This document shows, in pieces, positions 38,451-48,684 of a stretch of DNA of 64,000 bases. The position numbers and the translations under genes are program-made. Numbering within the stretch: the first letter of the stretch is position 1; each line of letters opens with the position of its first letter. The notes under the pieces are model-generated. The model saw only the letters and a list, made by a program, of their open reading frames with translations. It searched no databases and was not told where the DNA came from. Where the stretch lies: positions 44,099 through 108,098 of the forward strand of contig DHQO01000034.1 in NCBI GenBank assembly GCA_002408125.1, given 5' to 3'. This stretch comes from Hyphomonadaceae bacterium UBA5336. GTDB lineage: Bacteria; Pseudomonadota; Alphaproteobacteria; Caulobacterales; Hyphomonadaceae.

Positions 38451-38556
38451 TAGACACGATTGGCAAACAAGGCGTTAACGTCAAGAAATTCAAATGGTTA
38501 ATAGACGGAGTTCATCCATTACACTTACTGCTTTCTTACCGGAACGCGGCGATTCC

Positions 38557-38572
38557 CTAACCGCGCGTTAAC
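38557..38572 (+). promoter_or_regulatory. CtrA-like box upstream of FliM-like gene
   Basis: CTAA-CCGCGCG-TTAAC fits the CtrA consensus TTAA-N7-TTAAC with one mismatch, 61 bp before the start at 38634. Flagellar class II genes in Caulobacter are CtrA-controlled, which makes the position meaningful. Confidence 0.45.
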
Positions 38573-38633
38573 TCTTTCCGGGCGATAGATCCCATTCGAT
38601 CCCGCCCCTTGCCCGGAGCCCAAAGCGCCCGCC

Positions 38634-39668
38634 ATGCCGCTCTCAGATCCGTCATCCAAGACCCCGCCCGGCAGTTCGCTGGCCGGCGGACGTGTGCGCT
38701 CGGACAATCTGCGCCCGGCCAAGGTCGATCCCGAGCGGCCCTTCCCGACCGCGCGCGGCATCCTGTCGGCGGCAGAGATCGAGGCGCTGCTGCGCCCCGA
38801 CCTGCCGGATGCGCCCGCCCCGCCGAAAAAGACCGAAGCGCGACCAATCCCGGACCTGACAGCGCCCGGCGTCGGCCCCTCACTCTCTCAGGAGGACAGC
38901 GAGCGCCTGTGCGCGCGGCTTGGCCTGGCGGTGCACCGCGAGACCGGGCTCGGCATCGGGCTCAACCTGGTGGACCTGTCTTCAGTGCGGTTCCGCGCGG
39001 CCTTTCCCGCGCCGGAGTCCGGGGCGGCCTTTGCCTGTTTCGGCAATCCGGATGGCGAAGTGGAAGCCGTGCTGGCGCTCTCGCCGATGGCCGCCATCGC
39101 CATTATCGAACTTTCCTGCGGGGCCGACCCGGCTAGCCTGCGCGAACTGCGCCCACGCCCGCTCACCGATATCGACATGGCCGTGCTGACCCGTGCGCTC
39201 GGCGCCATGGCGCGCCACCTGCCGGGCGGGGAGCTTGTGTGCCTGGAACGCCGTCAGGCCTTCTGCCTGTCGCTGGCCCCTCCCGGCGAGGCCGCCTGCC
39301 TGAAGCTGGACATGAAGATGGACGGGCTGTCGGCGGCCGCGCGGCTGATCCTGGCGGAGGCGGCGCTGAAGGCGTGCCCGCTGCGCCCGGCCGCCGAGCC
39401 TGTGCCGCTGCATCCCATATCGCCGGAGCCGCGCGCCGAGGGCCTTACCGCACTTCTGACCGCGCGCATCGCCTCACTGAGCGTACCGGTGAGCCGCCTG
39501 TCGGACCTGAAACCCGGCGACACGCTGCTGCTCGGCCTGCCGACAGATGAGCCGATCCAGCTGCTTTCCGGCGGGCGCATGGGGCGCGTCGCCGCCGAAG
39601 GCGAGCTTGGCCGCAAGGGCAATCGCATGGCCGTGCGCGTGACGCGGCGGGGGCCGGCGCTGAGCTGA
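38634..39668 (+). CDS. FliM/FliN-family flagellar motor switch-like protein
   Basis: 344 aa. The N-terminus holds ILSAAEIEALL (near 43), like the CheY-P-binding peptide of FliM (LSQDEIDALL type). The centre (about 90-230) resembles the CheC-like middle domain of FliM only loosely. The C-terminal about 75 residues are a SPOA domain (PVSRLSDLKPGDTLLLGL, then GRMGRVAAEGELGRKGNRMAV). Flagellar switch proteins set rotation direction. It lies alone, away from other flagellar genes, with a CtrA-like box upstream. It could be the main FliM or a divergent paralogue; the low similarity in the middle and long Pro-rich N-terminus favour divergent. Confidence 0.75.
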   Translation: MPLSDPSSKTPPGSSLAGGRVRSDNLRPAKVDPERPFPTARGILSAAEIEALLRPDLPDAPAPPKKTEARPIPDLTAPGVGPSLSQEDSERLCARLGLAVHRETGLGIGLNLVDLSSVRFRAAFPAPESGAAFACFGNPDGEVEAVLALSPMAAIAIIELSCGADPASLRELRPRPLTDIDMAVLTRALGAMARHLPGGELVCLERRQAFCLSLAPPGEAACLKLDMKMDGLSAAARLILAEAALKACPLRPAAEPVPLHPISPEPRAEGLTALLTARIASLSVPVSRLSDLKPGDTLLLGLPTDEPIQLLSGGRMGRVAAEGELGRKGNRMAVRVTRRGPALS

Positions 39669-39691
39669 AGACACCCCCTCTGCCAACGACT

Positions 39692-39712
39692 CCCCGTGGC
39701 TTGACCACGGGG
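39692..39712. terminator. Hairpin between convergent genes
   Basis: CCCCGTGG-cttga-CCACGGGG, a perfect 8-bp stem 24 bp after the FliM-like stop. No U-tract. It lies between convergent FliM-like and TerC genes. Confidence 0.4.
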
Positions 39713-39759
39713 CCCATCACGGAAAGAGGCGGCCAGAACATTCCGGCGGGAGCTGGGCA

Positions 39760-39779
39760 ACCGCGGGTTATGCCGCGGT
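39760..39779. terminator. Second hairpin between convergent genes
   Basis: ACCGCGG-gttatg-CCGCGGT, a perfect 7-bp stem 25 bp past the stop of the TerC gene (39804) on the minus strand. No U-tract. Confidence 0.35.
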
Positions 39780-39803
39780 GAATCGGAGCCTGGAATTCAG
39801 GCT

Positions 39804-40808
39804 TTAGTGCCCCGCACTCTTCCCCGAGCCCATCGCAGCTTCAGCCGCCTGCTTGCCTGCCTCGGCCGGATTGGCGCCCTCGATCTCGGCCATTTTCTGC
39901 GCCCATAGCCGTTTCTGGTAGCGGTTGGTGATGATGTCGGTCACCACCAGCACGAAGACCACCAGGTAGAAGCTGGACTTGGACATCGCCTCGATCGGGT
40001 AGGTGAAGATGGTCAGGTGCGCGAGGTGGGCGCCTTCGGTGACCAGCAGCGCGCCGACCAGGAACAGGATGAAGAGGCCGAGCACCTCATACATCCGGTT
40101 GCGCTTGAGGAAGTCGGCGACATAGTCGGCCATCAGCGCCATGACGAGGCCCGAGGCGATAATGGCGATGGCCATGATCCAGACCTGGTAATGCTTGCCC
40201 GGCGAACAGCCGACCGCGCCCTCCATGGGCTCTGCGATCAGGGCCGCCTTGCACTGGGTCACCGTGCCGTCGAAGGTGCCGAGCACATGGCCCGCCGCAT
40301 CCATGATCCTGGCGACCTCGACATTGGCGATGGCCATGGCCGAGAGGATGGAGTCGAAGGAGAAGACGAGGTTCATCGCCACGATCATGGAGATGGCCTG
40401 GATCACCGATTTGCTGCGCCCGCCTTCGGAATGTTCGATATGCTCGACGCTGAGCAGGTGGGTGATTTCCTTGATCGCGGTGTAGATGATGAAACTGCCG
40501 CCCGCGAGCGTGACGAGGCTCTGGAAAGTGAACTCGCCCTCGATGAGGCCCGACAGGTGGAACCCGAACAGGGGCTCGGCGAGCAGGGTGAAGATGTTCA
40601 CGATGATCACCAGGAGGATGATCCGGAACACGACCGCCAGGCCAATCCCCCACCGGCGCACCATGGAAGCGTTCTCCTCGCCGGTCCGCTTGGACTCGAT
40701 GGAGATATAGAGGAGGTTGTCGAAGCCCAGAACGGCCTGGAGCATCAAGAGCATGAGCAGCGTGAAGAACCCGCTCACGGTGAAGACTTCGGCAAAGATC
40801 TCGCCCAT
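39804..40808 (-). CDS. TerC-family integral membrane protein
   Basis: 334 aa. About nine helices with the TerC acidic membrane motif QAVLGFDNLLYISI and the second FSFDSILSAMAIA, which form the presumed metal-ion site. TerC proteins export or handle Mn2+ and support protein metallation; a few link to tellurite resistance. A hydrophilic stretch of about 40 residues (around TFDGTVTQCKAALIAEP) interrupts the usual spacing and would sit between helices. GGAGGGGAG precedes ATG 40808. No other ter genes are near, so a manganese role is more likely than tellurite. Confidence 0.88.
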   Translation of the reverse strand: MGEIFAEVFTVSGFFTLLMLLMLQAVLGFDNLLYISIESKRTGEENASMVRRWGIGLAVVFRIILLVIIVNIFTLLAEPLFGFHLSGLIEGEFTFQSLVTLAGGSFIIYTAIKEITHLLSVEHIEHSEGGRSKSVIQAISMIVAMNLVFSFDSILSAMAIANVEVARIMDAAGHVLGTFDGTVTQCKAALIAEPMEGAVGCSPGKHYQVWIMAIAIIASGLVMALMADYVADFLKRNRMYEVLGLFILFLVGALLVTEGAHLAHLTIFTYPIEAMSKSSFYLVVFVLVVTDIITNRYQKRLWAQKMAEIEGANPAEAGKQAAEAAMGSGKSAGH

Positions 40809-40972
40809 CGGGCTCCCCTCCTCATGACAGTGTCAATCCGGGAAAAGCCATAGGGCGCTGCGCGGGGACTGATCAAGACCAAGTGCGACCCAGGCGGTCT
40901 TGGCGGGGCCGCTTCGGGCCGCTAAAGGACAGGCACGCCTGACCTGAAACTCCCGCAGAACAGGAGAAACTC

Positions 40973-43045
40973 ATGCGCGCCATGGCCAGCCGCCTTGTCT
41001 CTTTCGCCACGCTTGCCACGCTCGCCGCCCTGCCGGCGCTTGCGGACCCGATGGAGATCGAGGATCTCGCAAACCTCCGCCAGGCCGGCAATCTCGCCGT
41101 TTCCCCGGACGGAGATACGGTTGCCTATACGGTGAGCGTGCCGCGCGACGTGGTGGCCGGCGAGGAAGACGGACCGGCTGACAGCCATCTCTGGGTGATC
41201 CGGGACGACGCGGAGCCGGTGCGGTTTACCAGCGGGCACGGCTCGGTGTCGGGGGTTCAGTTCTCCCCCGATGGCACGCAGATCTATTTCCGCGCCAAGC
41301 GCGAGGATGACGAGCATACCGCACTCTATGCCATCGCTCTTGCCGGCGGGGAGGCGGAGAAGGTGTTCGAATTCGAGACCAGCCTTGGCGACTATGCGCT
41401 CTCCCCCGATGGCGCCACGCTCTATTTCACCGCCACCGAGGAAGATGACAGCGAGGATTTCTCCGGCCGCGGCTTCAAGGCCTGGGGCTATGAGGAAAAC
41501 CAGCGCTTTGCCAGCATCTGGTCCGTGGCGCTGGGCGAGGAAGAAGCCGAGGCAGAAAAGCTATATGCCGGCGGGCATGTCTCCAGCTTTGAGCTGTCGG
41601 CCGATGGCGAGACCATTGTCGCGGCCGTCGCGCCCTCCACCCTGATCGACGATTTCTACATGCAGCGCGACCTGCATGTCATCAATGCCGAAACGGGCGA
41701 GGAAACCGCCGTCTTCGACCTGCCCGGCAAGCTCGGCGGATATGAGATTTCTCCCGATGGCGGCCAGCTCGCCTTTCTGGCCGGCAGCTCGATCAATGAC
41801 ACCAGCGACGGCGTACTGATGGTCGGCGATATCGCCACCGGCGACTATCAACAGCTTACGCCCCAGGCGCTGCAGCATATCCAGGATGTCGACTGGATCG
41901 CAGACGATGAAATCCTTGCCACCGTGCATCGCGGCGTGGAATCGGCCCTGGTCGTCTATGACACAGAGGGCGCGGAACAGAATACGCTTGTGACATCTCC
42001 CGACATTGTCGCTCGCAGCGCTGAAGCCAGCGCCGGCAGCGTGTACTATATCGCCGACAGCCCGTCCCATCCACGCGAAGTGTTCGCCGCCGGGCGCCGT
42101 TCGCAGGCCAGGCTGACCGATCACAATGCCTGGCTGGCCGATATGGACCTCGCCGCCCAGACCACCTTTACGTATGAAGCCCGCGATGGCCGCGAGATCG
42201 AGGGTCTTCTGATCACGCCCGATGGCACCGCGCCTGGAGGCGGCTGGCCGCTGATCATGTATGTCCATGGCGGGCCGGAAAGCCATGAAAGCGATGGCTG
42301 GCTGACCGCCTATTCCAAGCCCGGCCAGTTCGCCGCCGGCGATGGCTATGCCGTGTTTTATCCGAATTATCGCGGCTCGACCGGGCGCGGTATCGCCTTC
42401 TCGCGCGAGCATCAGGACAATTATGCCGAACGGGAGTTCAACGACCTTGTCGACGGGGTCGAGGCGCTGGCCGAGGCTGGCATCATCGACCGCGAGCGGG
42501 TCGGCATCACCGGCGGGTCCTATGGCGGCTATGCCAGCATGTGGGGCGCCACGGCGCTGACCGAGCATTTCGCGGCGGCGGTGGCCTTTGTCGGCATCTC
42601 CAACCAGATCTCCAAGGTCGGGACCGGCGACATTCCCTATGAAATGTACCATGTCCACGCCCTGAAATGGCCTTGGGACGATAATAATGAACATTGGATG
42701 GAACTGTTGCGCCGTTCACCCGTCTTCTGGGCTGGCCAGTCGACAACACCGACTTTGATCCTTGCGGGGGAGGAGGATACACGGGTGAATCCAGCTCAAT
42801 CCATGGAACTGTACCGGTCGATGAAGGTACGCACCGACACGCCGGTGCGGCTCGTCTTCTATCCGGGCGAAGGCCACGGCAATCGGCGCGCCGCGGCCCG
42901 GTTCGACTATGCCCACCGCCTGATGCGCTGGATGGATACCTATCTTGGTGAGGGCGCAACCCGGCGCGATACAATGCCGGAATTCGATCTCGATCTCGAC
43001 GCGCTGCTGGACGAGGAAGATGGTAAATCGGAAACGGACGAATAG
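40973..43045 (+). CDS. S9-family peptidase (prolyl oligopeptidase superfamily)
   Basis: 690 aa with a signal peptide (ATLAALPALAD). The N-terminal 370 residues are a beta-propeller of WD/TolB-like repeats (VSGVQFSPDGTQIYF, YEISPDGGQLAFLAG). The C-terminal alpha/beta hydrolase has the nucleophile motif GGSYGGYASM, an Asp in AGEEDTRVNP and the His in YPGEGHGN. It degrades short peptides in the periplasm. The C-terminal tail is very acidic (DLDLDALLDEEDGKSETDE). Single gene, no operon partner obvious. Confidence 0.92.
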   Translation: MRAMASRLVSFATLATLAALPALADPMEIEDLANLRQAGNLAVSPDGDTVAYTVSVPRDVVAGEEDGPADSHLWVIRDDAEPVRFTSGHGSVSGVQFSPDGTQIYFRAKREDDEHTALYAIALAGGEAEKVFEFETSLGDYALSPDGATLYFTATEEDDSEDFSGRGFKAWGYEENQRFASIWSVALGEEEAEAEKLYAGGHVSSFELSADGETIVAAVAPSTLIDDFYMQRDLHVINAETGEETAVFDLPGKLGGYEISPDGGQLAFLAGSSINDTSDGVLMVGDIATGDYQQLTPQALQHIQDVDWIADDEILATVHRGVESALVVYDTEGAEQNTLVTSPDIVARSAEASAGSVYYIADSPSHPREVFAAGRRSQARLTDHNAWLADMDLAAQTTFTYEARDGREIEGLLITPDGTAPGGGWPLIMYVHGGPESHESDGWLTAYSKPGQFAAGDGYAVFYPNYRGSTGRGIAFSREHQDNYAEREFNDLVDGVEALAEAGIIDRERVGITGGSYGGYASMWGATALTEHFAAAVAFVGISNQISKVGTGDIPYEMYHVHALKWPWDDNNEHWMELLRRSPVFWAGQSTTPTLILAGEEDTRVNPAQSMELYRSMKVRTDTPVRLVFYPGEGHGNRRAAARFDYAHRLMRWMDTYLGEGATRRDTMPEFDLDLDALLDEEDGKSETDE

Positions 43046-43136
43046 TCCGCATGCTGTAATAGTCAGGACGGTTCGGGGATTAAACCTTTCTTGAGGCATT
43101 GTCCGTAGAGAAATGGAAATGGGGGGCACAGCCAGC

Positions 43137-44549
43137 ATGTCGAGTCTCGAAACGGACTACCTGATCGTCGGAGCAGGAGCCTCCGGATTGGCGTTCGCCG
43201 ACGAAATGCTGTTGCGCAGCGATGCCCATCTCACACTGGTGGACCGGCGCCCGGCGCCGGGTGGGCACTGGAACGATGCCTACAGTTTCGTGCGCCTGCA
43301 CCAGCCTTCGGTGATGTATGGTGTCGGCTCGCGCGAGCTCGGCGATCAGACCGTTGACCGCGACGGGCCGAATGCCGGCTTTCTCGGCCTCGCCAGCGGC
43401 CAGGAAGTCACCGACTACTTCCACAAGGTGCTGGAAGAGTACCTCTTGCCCTCAGGCCGGGTTACCTGGCTGCCGGCCCATGACTTTGTCGGCGACAACA
43501 CGCTGCGCAATCTCGAAACCGGCGAAACGCTGAAGATCGATGTGCGCCGCAAGACGGTGAACGCGGCCCATCTCACCAATTCCATTCCCACGACCCATAC
43601 CCGCAATTTCGAGGTCGCGCCGGGCGTGGCCTGCGTGCCGCCAAACGAGCTGCCGGGCCTGCTCGGCAATTTCGGGCATTACACCGTGCTCGGCAACGGC
43701 AAGACGGCGATGGACACCTGCATCTGGCTGCTCTCACAGGGCGTGCCGGCGGAGAATATTCGCTGGGTGATCTCACGCGACTGCTGGCTGTGGAACCGCG
43801 CCTTCACCCAGCCCGAGGACCGCTTCTTCGAAGTGGTGTTCCGCGGCTTCCTCAACCGCCAGCGCGCCATCGCCGAGGCGACCTCGCCAGAGGACATGGC
43901 CCTGCGGTTCGAGCAGATCGGCATGTGGATGCGCGTCGACCCCGACATCGAGCCAACCGTCTATCGCGGCGCCACCATGTCCGAGCGCGAGATCGAGATG
44001 CTGCGCACCATCGAGGACACGGTGCGCCTCGGGCGCGCGCGCCGGATCGTGCCGGGCACCCTGCATCTGGAACGCGGCCAGGTCAGCGCGCCGGTCGACA
44101 TGCTCTATATCGACTGCACAGCATCGGCCGTGCACGGCTCGGTCTCCCCGCCCGTCTCGGTTTTCCAGGGCAACACCATCGTCCTGCAAATGATCCGCTT
44201 CCCGCAGATCCCGTTCAGCGCCGCACTGACGGCCTATCTGGAAACCCTGCTGGAAACCGACACGGAAAAGAACCGGTTCACCGAGCCGATTGCGCTGGAA
44301 GAAAGCATGGAAGGCTTTGTCCGCGCCCTGGTGCCCGATTTCACCAACCGCCTGAACGCAAGCATGCACCCGGAGGTGCGCCGCTGGGTCAATGCCAGCC
44401 GGCTCGACATCTATGCCCATACCGGCGCCAGGGTGACGCGCGAGGACACTGCCAAGCGCGCCATCCTGAACGATCTGCGCGAAGCCAATTTCGCCGCGGC
44501 GGCCAATCTCACAAAGCTGATCGCCGATCTGAACCTGCGCGCGGCCTGA
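43137..44549 (+). CDS. FAD-dependent NAD(P)-binding oxidoreductase
   Basis: 470 aa. N-terminal Rossmann FAD motif (YLIVGAGASGLAFADEM), a second nucleotide-binding stretch near the middle (YTVLGNGKTAMDTCIWLL) and a GGHWNDAYSFVRLH loop after the dinucleotide fold. The layout is that of flavin monooxygenase-like proteins, but the FMO fingerprint is not complete. Reaction unknown. ATG 43137 was preferred over 43113 because G-rich sequence lies ten bases upstream and it starts directly before the fold. It is convergent with trxB, one base apart. Confidence 0.8.
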   Translation: MSSLETDYLIVGAGASGLAFADEMLLRSDAHLTLVDRRPAPGGHWNDAYSFVRLHQPSVMYGVGSRELGDQTVDRDGPNAGFLGLASGQEVTDYFHKVLEEYLLPSGRVTWLPAHDFVGDNTLRNLETGETLKIDVRRKTVNAAHLTNSIPTTHTRNFEVAPGVACVPPNELPGLLGNFGHYTVLGNGKTAMDTCIWLLSQGVPAENIRWVISRDCWLWNRAFTQPEDRFFEVVFRGFLNRQRAIAEATSPEDMALRFEQIGMWMRVDPDIEPTVYRGATMSEREIEMLRTIEDTVRLGRARRIVPGTLHLERGQVSAPVDMLYIDCTASAVHGSVSPPVSVFQGNTIVLQMIRFPQIPFSAALTAYLETLLETDTEKNRFTEPIALEESMEGFVRALVPDFTNRLNASMHPEVRRWVNASRLDIYAHTGARVTREDTAKRAILNDLREANFAAAANLTKLIADLNLRAA

Positions 44550-44550
44550 G

Positions 44551-45642
<1,092 letters not shown>

Positions 45643-45668
45643 TCAGGATTCCTCTTCATTGAGCGCCT

Positions 45669-45745
45669 CTGGCGCGCCAGCCCGCTCCCCCTCCCAACCG
45701 CCCCACAGTCTCGCAGCATTGGGGCGGTTGGGAGGGGAGAGCGGG
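45669..45745. repeat. Large inverted repeat between CDF transporter and trxB
   Basis: Arms 45681-45705 and 45720-45745 pair over 25 bp with a single unpaired base (core CTCCCAACCGCCCCA), with a 14-base loop. A perfect 12-bp palindrome CTGGCGCGCCAG (45669-45680) abuts the left arm. Both neighbouring genes are on the minus strand, so it may end CDF transcripts, although there is no U-tract. It could instead be a dispersed REP-like element. Confidence 0.6.
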
Positions 45746-45757
45746 CGGGCCTGACAC

Positions 45758-46669
45758 TCAGGAACGAGGCTCGGCGATGACCTCGACCGTGGCGTGGGAG
45801 ATATCATGTGCGGCCTTCAGATGCGCCTTCACGGCCCGGCGCAGCGTCTCCGGGCAGGCGCCAGGCGCGGCATAGACATCCAGCGTGATCAGCGGGCGGG
45901 CCTCGTTCAGGCTCCAGACATGGACATGGTCGACGCTCTCGATCCCGCTGACTTCGGCCAGCAGGCCGTCCTTGATCATGGCCGCATCAAGCCCGCTCGG
46001 CGTGCCCTCAAGCAGGATATGCCCCGCCTCGCGCACCAGCCGGACCCCGCCTATGGCCACCAGAATGGCGACCAGCACCGACAGGATCGGATCGATGGCG
46101 AACCAGCCGGTCCACAGGATCACACCGGCGGCGATGATCGCGGCCACCGAGCCGAGCAGGTCGCCGGCCACATGCCAGAGCGCACCGCGCAGGTTCAGGT
46201 CTTCCCGGTCCCCGCCATGCAGGATCGCAAAGGCGAAGAGGTTCACCAGAAGGCCGCCAATAGCGACCACGAGCATGATCCCGCCGAGCACCTCACCAGG
46301 TGACATGAGGCGCTCTATCGCCTCCCAGCTGATCCAGCCGGCGAGTGCCACCAGCGACAGCCCGTTCACGAAGGCGGCCAGCACCTTCACCCGGTGAAAA
46401 CCGTAGGAGCGCGCGGCATCAGCCGGCCGCTCGGCCAGGCGGAAACCGACCCAGGCAAGTGCCAGCGCACCGGCATCGGTGAGCATGTGCGCGGCATCGG
46501 CCAGCAGCGCCAGCGAGCCGGAGATCACCCCGCCCACCACTTCGGCCAGCATGAAGGCAAAGGTCAGCGCGGCCGCAAACGCCACGCGCCGGCGCGCATC
46601 CTTGCCATCGCCATGGACATGCACATGGCCGTGAGAGTGGGAATGAGCGTGACCGTGATCGTGCGCCAT
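45758..46669 (-). CDS. Cation diffusion facilitator (Zn2+/Co2+/Cd2+ efflux)
   Basis: 303 aa CDF protein of the ZitB/CzcD type. A His-rich N-terminus (HDHGHAHSHSHGHVHVHG) binds metal. Six helices carry the metal-site motifs HMLTDAGALALA (helix II) and HVAGDLLGSVAAI (helix V, His-x3-Asp). A cytoplasmic C-terminal domain (HVHVWSLNEARPL) forms the dimer. It exports divalent metal with H+ exchange. It is divergent from the Kef-type gene. Confidence 0.93.
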   Translation of the reverse strand: MAHDHGHAHSHSHGHVHVHGDGKDARRRVAFAAALTFAFMLAEVVGGVISGSLALLADAAHMLTDAGALALAWVGFRLAERPADAARSYGFHRVKVLAAFVNGLSLVALAGWISWEAIERLMSPGEVLGGIMLVVAIGGLLVNLFAFAILHGGDREDLNLRGALWHVAGDLLGSVAAIIAAGVILWTGWFAIDPILSVLVAILVAIGGVRLVREAGHILLEGTPSGLDAAMIKDGLLAEVSGIESVDHVHVWSLNEARPLITLDVYAAPGACPETLRRAVKAHLKAAHDISHATVEVIAEPRS

Positions 46670-46711
46670 GGCGCTGACATAAGCGAGAATCAGGCTCCCC
46701 GCAACGCGAGA

Positions 46712-46725
46712 GAGATGAAAATCTC
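46712..46725. promoter_or_regulatory. Inverted repeat in CDF/Kef divergent region
   Basis: GAGAT-gaaa-ATCTC, a perfect 5-bp dyad followed by AT-rich sequence (CATATAAAACA), about 45 bp upstream of the CDF start. Candidate operator for a metal regulator, without a match to a known Zur or CzrA box. Confidence 0.25.
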
Positions 46726-46938
46726 ATATAAAACAGTGTGATAGAATTACGTCCGGTGGCAAGGCCGCCCCGCGCAGAGCCCCTGTCAGAGCCTCCGTGC
46801 TTCCCCGGCGCCTGCCATCTGCCGCTCAAACGGCGAGCAATACCGGCCAAGTTTCAATGCACTGTCCCTTTTGGGCTCATCAACTGCCAGCATCCCTGCC
46901 TATACTGTCGGGACAGGAATCACATTGCAGGAGACGGC

Positions 46939-48684
46939 ATGGCGGTAGAGGGCGCGTACGGCAACGAGGTAATGATCAAGGACGCGATCGTATTCCTGTT
47001 CGCCGCCGGCATCGTCGTGCCCGTGTTCCGCAGCCTGCGCCTGCCCGCCGTGGTCGGCTTCATCTTTGCTGGCATAGCACTCGGCCCCCACGGGCTCGGC
47101 CAGTTCACGGGCGACATGCCTGCCCTGGAATTCATCACCATCTCCGAACCGGAGGCGGCTAGCCTCTTTGGCGAACTGGGCGTTCTGTTCCTGCTCTTCC
47201 TGCTCGGTCTGGAGCTCAGTTTCGCGCGATTGTGGGAGCTGCGCCGGGCGGTGTTTGGCGTGGGCGGGCTGCAGGCGGGGGTCAGCGCGCTTGCCATCAC
47301 AGGCGGCGCACTCGCCTTCGGCCAGGACCTGATCCCGGCCATCACCATCGGCCTCGCACTGGCCCTGTCTTCCACCGCCATTGTCATGCAGCTCCTGCAG
47401 GAGACCCACCGGGCGGTCTCTCCGGTCGGGCGCACGGCGCTGGCTGTTCTGCTGTTCCAGGATATCCTCGTCGCGCCGATCCTCATCTTTGTCGGTTTTG
47501 TTGCCGCGGGCAGCGAGACCAGCCTGCTCGCCCTGATCGGGGAAGCCCTCTTGCAGGGCCTTCTGGCGGTTCTGGCCATCGTGCTGATCGGCCGGTTCGT
47601 GCTCGCGCGCGTCTTCCATCTTGCCGCCCATGCCGGCGGGCGGGACTTCCTGATGGCGCTGACCCTGCTTACAGTGGTGGGCGCGGCCGTGATCACCGCC
47701 AGTGCCGGCCTGTCCCTGGCGCTGGGCGCCTTCCTCGCAGGCATCCTGATGGGCGAGACCGAGTTCAAGCACCAGACCGAGGTGGATCTGGAGCCCTTCA
47801 AGGGCCTCCTGCTCGGTCTCTTCTTCCTCACCGTCGGCATGACACTGGACCTCAGCGTGATTGCCCAGCTGTGGAAGGAAGTGCTGATCGGGCTTTGCCT
47901 GTTGCTGGTGGCGAAATTCGTTGCCGCCTCGATTGCCTGCCGACTTTTCGGCGGGGGGACGGTGCTGGCCGTGGAGACCGCTGGCTTCCTGGCCGGGGCG
48001 GGTGAGTTCGCCTTCGTCATCCTGGCCGCCGCCACCGCCGGCAGCGTGATCGACAACCAGACCGCCACGCTGATCGCGGCAATCGCGGGCCTCTCAATGG
48101 TGCTGACACCCATGCTCGCGCGGTTGGGCGGGCTTGGCGCAGCGCGCTTTCACAAGACCGAGCCGGTCCCGGAGGGCCTGCAGCCCGACGCGACCGGCCA
48201 TGATGGTCACGTTATTATTGCCGGCTTCGGACGCGTGGGGCGGACAATCGGCGACCTCCTGCGCGCCGAGGGGGCCGACCTCATCGGCCTCGACGTGGAT
48301 GCGCGGCGCATCTACCGGGCGCGCGAGGATAACTGGCATGTCTTCCTCGGCGATGCCGCGCGGCCGGAAATCCTGCACAAGTCCGGCCTGGAACGCGCGG
48401 CGCTCTTCATCGTCACCGTAGACGACGCCGCCAGCGCGGAATCCATGGTGCATACCGCCCGCGCCCTTCGCGCCGACCTGCCGATCCTTGCGCGCGCACA
48501 GGACACAGACCATGCCAAGCGCCTGGCCCAGGCCGGGGCGAGTTTCGTGATTCCCGATGCGATCGAAGCCGGCCTGCAGCTGGCCGGGCGCGCCCTGCGC
48601 ACCTTCGGCTACGCACCGGAAACCGTGCGCGACCTCCTCGCCGCCGAAAGGGAAGAGGAATATCGCCGGGCCGAGGAGGCCTGA
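46939..48684 (+). CDS. KefB/C-type K+/H+ antiporter (CPA2) with RCK domain
   Basis: 581 aa. The N-terminal about 400 residues are CPA2 exchanger helices (LRLPAVVGFIFAGIALGPHG, LGLALALSSTAIVMQLL). A cytoplasmic TrkA-N/RCK domain follows (HVIIAGFGRVGRTIGDLL) with a second Rossmann strand (VDDAASAESMVHTARAL). Such proteins release K+ under electrophile or alkaline stress; the RCK domain binds NAD(H) or glutathione adducts. The start at 46939 has CAGGAG seven bases upstream. The RCK part is short and ends early, without the C-terminal RCK_C domain. Confidence 0.9.
   Translation: MAVEGAYGNEVMIKDAIVFLFAAGIVVPVFRSLRLPAVVGFIFAGIALGPHGLGQFTGDMPALEFITISEPEAASLFGELGVLFLLFLLGLELSFARLWELRRAVFGVGGLQAGVSALAITGGALAFGQDLIPAITIGLALALSSTAIVMQLLQETHRAVSPVGRTALAVLLFQDILVAPILIFVGFVAAGSETSLLALIGEALLQGLLAVLAIVLIGRFVLARVFHLAAHAGGRDFLMALTLLTVVGAAVITASAGLSLALGAFLAGILMGETEFKHQTEVDLEPFKGLLLGLFFLTVGMTLDLSVIAQLWKEVLIGLCLLLVAKFVAASIACRLFGGGTVLAVETAGFLAGAGEFAFVILAAATAGSVIDNQTATLIAAIAGLSMVLTPMLARLGGLGAARFHKTEPVPEGLQPDATGHDGHVIIAGFGRVGRTIGDLLRAEGADLIGLDVDARRIYRAREDNWHVFLGDAARPEILHKSGLERAALFIVTVDDAASAESMVHTARALRADLPILARAQDTDHAKRLAQAGASFVIPDAIEAGLQLAGRALRTFGYAPETVRDLLAAEREEEYRRAEEA

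Noticed and set aside
39804..40808. TerC as part of a tellurite-type stress system with the kinase cassette
   Set aside because: It is on the other strand and more than 4 kb away with purB between; no TerD, TerY or related genes are present.
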